Of a stretch of DNA of 64,000 nt, positions 62,197 to 64,000 are shown piece by piece (the stretch's first letter is position 1; every line of letters starts with the position of its first letter). The translations under genes and the position numbers were made by a program. The DNA lies in NCBI RefSeq assembly GCF_000463155.2, contig NZ_AWFZ01000042.1, positions 138,281 through 202,280 on the forward strand, read 5' to 3'. The DNA is from Siccibacter turicensis LMG 23730 (lineage in GTDB: Bacteria; Pseudomonadota; Gammaproteobacteria; Enterobacterales; Enterobacteriaceae). A model generated the notes under the pieces. It had not been told where the DNA came from, did no database searches, and was given only the letters and a program-made list of their open reading frames with translations.

Positions 62197-62318
62197 CATT
62201 ACACTGGCTGAAGCGATTTTGCCCTTGTCAGGCGCGAGTGCGGTGCTTCAGTGTAATGACTCCCTTCGTTACGCCCTCCGTTCTGCGTCCTGTGGCAGCA
62301 CTTTTATCAGGAGCTTTT

Positions 62319-64000
62319 ATGAACCCAGTAATGTTACGCGTAACAAATCGAATCATTGAGCGCTCGCAAAAGACCCGCAGCGCGTATCTGGCCCGCATTG
62401 AAAAAGCGAAAAGCGAGACGGTACACCGCGCCTCGCTAGCCTGCGGCAATCTGGCGCACGGTTTCGCCGCCTGCCAGCCGGACGATAAAGCCTCCCTGAA
62501 AAGCATGCTGCGCCATAACATTGGCATCATTACCTCCTATAACGATATGCTCTCGGCCCACCAGCCCTACGAGCGCTATCCCGATATCATTCGCCGCGCG
62601 CTGCATGAGATCGGCGCCGTCGCCCAGGTGGCAGGCGGCGTCCCGGCCATGTGCGACGGAGTGACCCAGGGGCAGGACGGCATGGAGCTGTCGCTGCTCA
62701 GCCGGGAAGTGATCGCCATGTCGGCCGCGGTGGGGCTGTCGCATAACATGTTCGACGGCGCGCTCTACCTCGGCGTGTGCGACAAAATCGTGCCGGGCCT
62801 GGCGATGGCGGCGCTCTCCTTCGGGCACCTGCCCTCGGTGTTTATCCCCTCCGGGCCGATGGCCAGCGGCTTGCCGAACAAAGAGAAGGTGCGCATTCGC
62901 CAGCTCTATGCGGAAGGGAAGGTGGATCGCATGGCGCTGCTGGAGTCCGAAGCGGCCTCCTACCATGCGCCGGGCACCTGCACCTTCTACGGCACCGCCA
63001 ACACCAACCAGATGGTGATTGAGTTTATGGGCATGCAGCTGCCCGGCTCCTCCTTTGTTCACCCGGACGCCGAACTGCGCACCGAACTCACCGCCGCCGC
63101 CGCCCGCCAGGTGACGCGCCTGACCGGCAACGGCAACGCGTGGATGCCGATCGGTAAGATGATCGACGAAAAGGTGGTGGTTAACGGCATCGTGGCGCTG
63201 CTGGCGACCGGCGGCTCCACCAACCACACCATGCACCTGGTGGCGATGGCCCGCGCGGCAGGCATCATCATTAACTGGGACGACTTCTCCGAGCTGTCGG
63301 ATGTGGTGCCGCTGATGGCGCGCCTCTACCCGAACGGCCCGGCGGACATCAACCACTTCCAGGCTGCGGGCGGCGTGCCGGTGCTGATCCGCGAGCTGCT
63401 GAAGGGCGGCCTGCTGCACGAGGACGTCAATACCGTGGCCGGTTTCGGCCTGAGCCGCTACACCCTTGAGCCGTGGCTCAATAACGGTCAGCTCGACTGG
63501 CGTGAAGGGGCAGCGGCCTCGCTGGACACCGACATCATCGCCACCATCGACAACCCCTTCTCCCGCCACGGCGGCACCAAGGTGCTGAGCGGCAATCTGG
63601 GACGCGCGGTGATGAAAACCTCGGCGGTGCCCGTTGAGAACCAGGTTATCGAAGCTCCGGCGGTAATTTTTGAGAGCCAGCACGACGTATTGCCGGCGTT
63701 TGAAGCGGGCCTGCTGGACCGCGACTGCGTGGTGGTGGTGCGCCATCAGGGACCAAAAGCGAACGGGATGCCAGAATTACATAAACTCATGCCGCCACTT
63801 GGTGTATTATTGGACCGCCGTTTCAAAATTGCGTTAGTTACCGATGGACGACTCTCTGGCGCGTCCGGTAAGGTGCCTTCTGCTATCCACGTCACCCCGG
63901 AAGCCTACGATGGCGGGATGCTGGCGAAGGTGCGTGAAGGGGACCTTATCCGTGTTAACGGCCAGACCGGCGAACTGACCCTGCTGGTGGACGACGCCGA
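62319..64000 (+). CDS. edd: Phosphogluconate dehydratase Edd (3' end outside the window)
   Basis: Edd converts 6-phosphogluconate to 2-keto-3-deoxy-6-phosphogluconate in the Entner-Doudoroff pathway. The visible 560 residues start [16 protein letters not shown] and follow E. coli Edd (603 residues) closely. They include iron-sulphur cluster cysteines in [18 protein letters not shown] and [14 protein letters not shown] and the [16 protein letters not shown] and [16 protein letters not shown] motifs of the IlvD/Edd family. The open frame reaches the window edge at base 64000 without a stop, so about 40 residues are missing. TCAGGAG precedes the ATG. eda would be expected next. Confidence 0.96.
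   Translation, partial: MNPVMLRVTNRIIERSQKTRSAYLARIEKAKSETVHRASLACGNLAHGFAACQPDDKASLKSMLRHNIGIITSYNDMLSAHQPYERYPDIIRRALHEIGAVAQVAGGVPAMCDGVTQGQDGMELSLLSREVIAMSAAVGLSHNMFDGALYLGVCDKIVPGLAMAALSFGHLPSVFIPSGPMASGLPNKEKVRIRQLYAEGKVDRMALLESEAASYHAPGTCTFYGTANTNQMVIEFMGMQLPGSSFVHPDAELRTELTAAAARQVTRLTGNGNAWMPIGKMIDEKVVVNGIVALLATGGSTNHTMHLVAMARAAGIIINWDDFSELSDVVPLMARLYPNGPADINHFQAAGGVPVLIRELLKGGLLHEDVNTVAGFGLSRYTLEPWLNNGQLDWREGAAASLDTDIIATIDNPFSRHGGTKVLSGNLGRAVMKTSAVPVENQVIEAPAVIFESQHDVLPAFEAGLLDRDCVVVVRHQGPKANGMPELHKLMPPLGVLLDRRFKIALVTDGRLSGASGKVPSAIHVTPEAYDGGMLAKVREGDLIRVNGQTGELTLLVDDA

Overview
The window is chromosomal DNA of a motile member of the Enterobacteriaceae close to the Enterobacter/Leclercia/Lelliottia group. 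Gene order and protein sequences follow the E. coli K-12 araFGH-otsBA-flhDC-mot-che-flhBAE-argS-cmoAB-aspS-ruv-znu-pykA-zwf-edd stretch almost gene for gene, but several clusters absent from K-12 are inserted. This placement comes from recalled homologues, not from a database search. I see no tRNA or rRNA gene, no CRISPR array, no prophage, no transposase and no broken gene. The last gene, edd, runs off the right edge.

Layout. 1-3.9 kb: arabinose ABC transporter araFGH. 4.0-6.3 kb: trehalose synthesis genes otsBA, with uspC convergent to them. 6.7-13 kb: long flhDC control region, flhDC, and motAB-cheAW. 13.2-18.5 kb: insertion of a five-gene archaic (Csu-type, spore-coat-U) chaperone-usher pilus operon. 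18.6-24.9 kb: tar-tap-cheRBYZ. 25.0-30.05 kb: insertion of a second, classical (FimA-type) chaperone-usher operon on the opposite strand. 30.5-34.1 kb: flhBAE. 34.4-37.1 kb: insertion of a rhamnogalacturonide transporter/hydrolase pair (rhiTN-like). 37.2-39.7 kb: argS and yecM. 39.8-42.7 kb: insertion of an SRPBCC protein, a zinc alcohol dehydrogenase and a MalY/PatB-type lyase. 42.7-47.2 kb: cutC, cmoBA, yecN, yecE and yecD. 47.5-52.7 kb: aspS-nudB-yebC-ruvC-ruvAB. 52.8-57.8 kb: znuBC/znuA, mepM, lpxM. 57.8-64 kb: pykA, hexR, zwf, edd.

How the parts work together. FlhD4C2 starts the flagellar cascade, and FlhB, FlhA and FlhE belong to flagellar export and assembly. MotAB, the Che proteins, Tar and Tap run and steer the motor through sigma-28 promoters, of which two near-perfect copies are visible: one inside the end of flhC and one before tar. 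Both adhesive pilus operons sit inside this motility region, so genes for swimming and for attachment alternate. Small regulatory elements are well preserved: a MotR-like sRNA before motA, a MicL-like sigma-E sRNA at the 3' end of cutC, a LexA box merged with the ruvC terminator, and Zur, HexR, GntR, CRP, sigma-S and probable KdgR sites. The right end carries the entry to the pentose-phosphate and Entner-Doudoroff routes.

I found no clearly new enzyme system. The most unusual architecture is the pair of unrelated chaperone-usher operons bracketing tar-tap-cheRBYZ. The least understood genes are the SRPBCC/alcohol-dehydrogenase pair and the two fimbrial tip adhesins.
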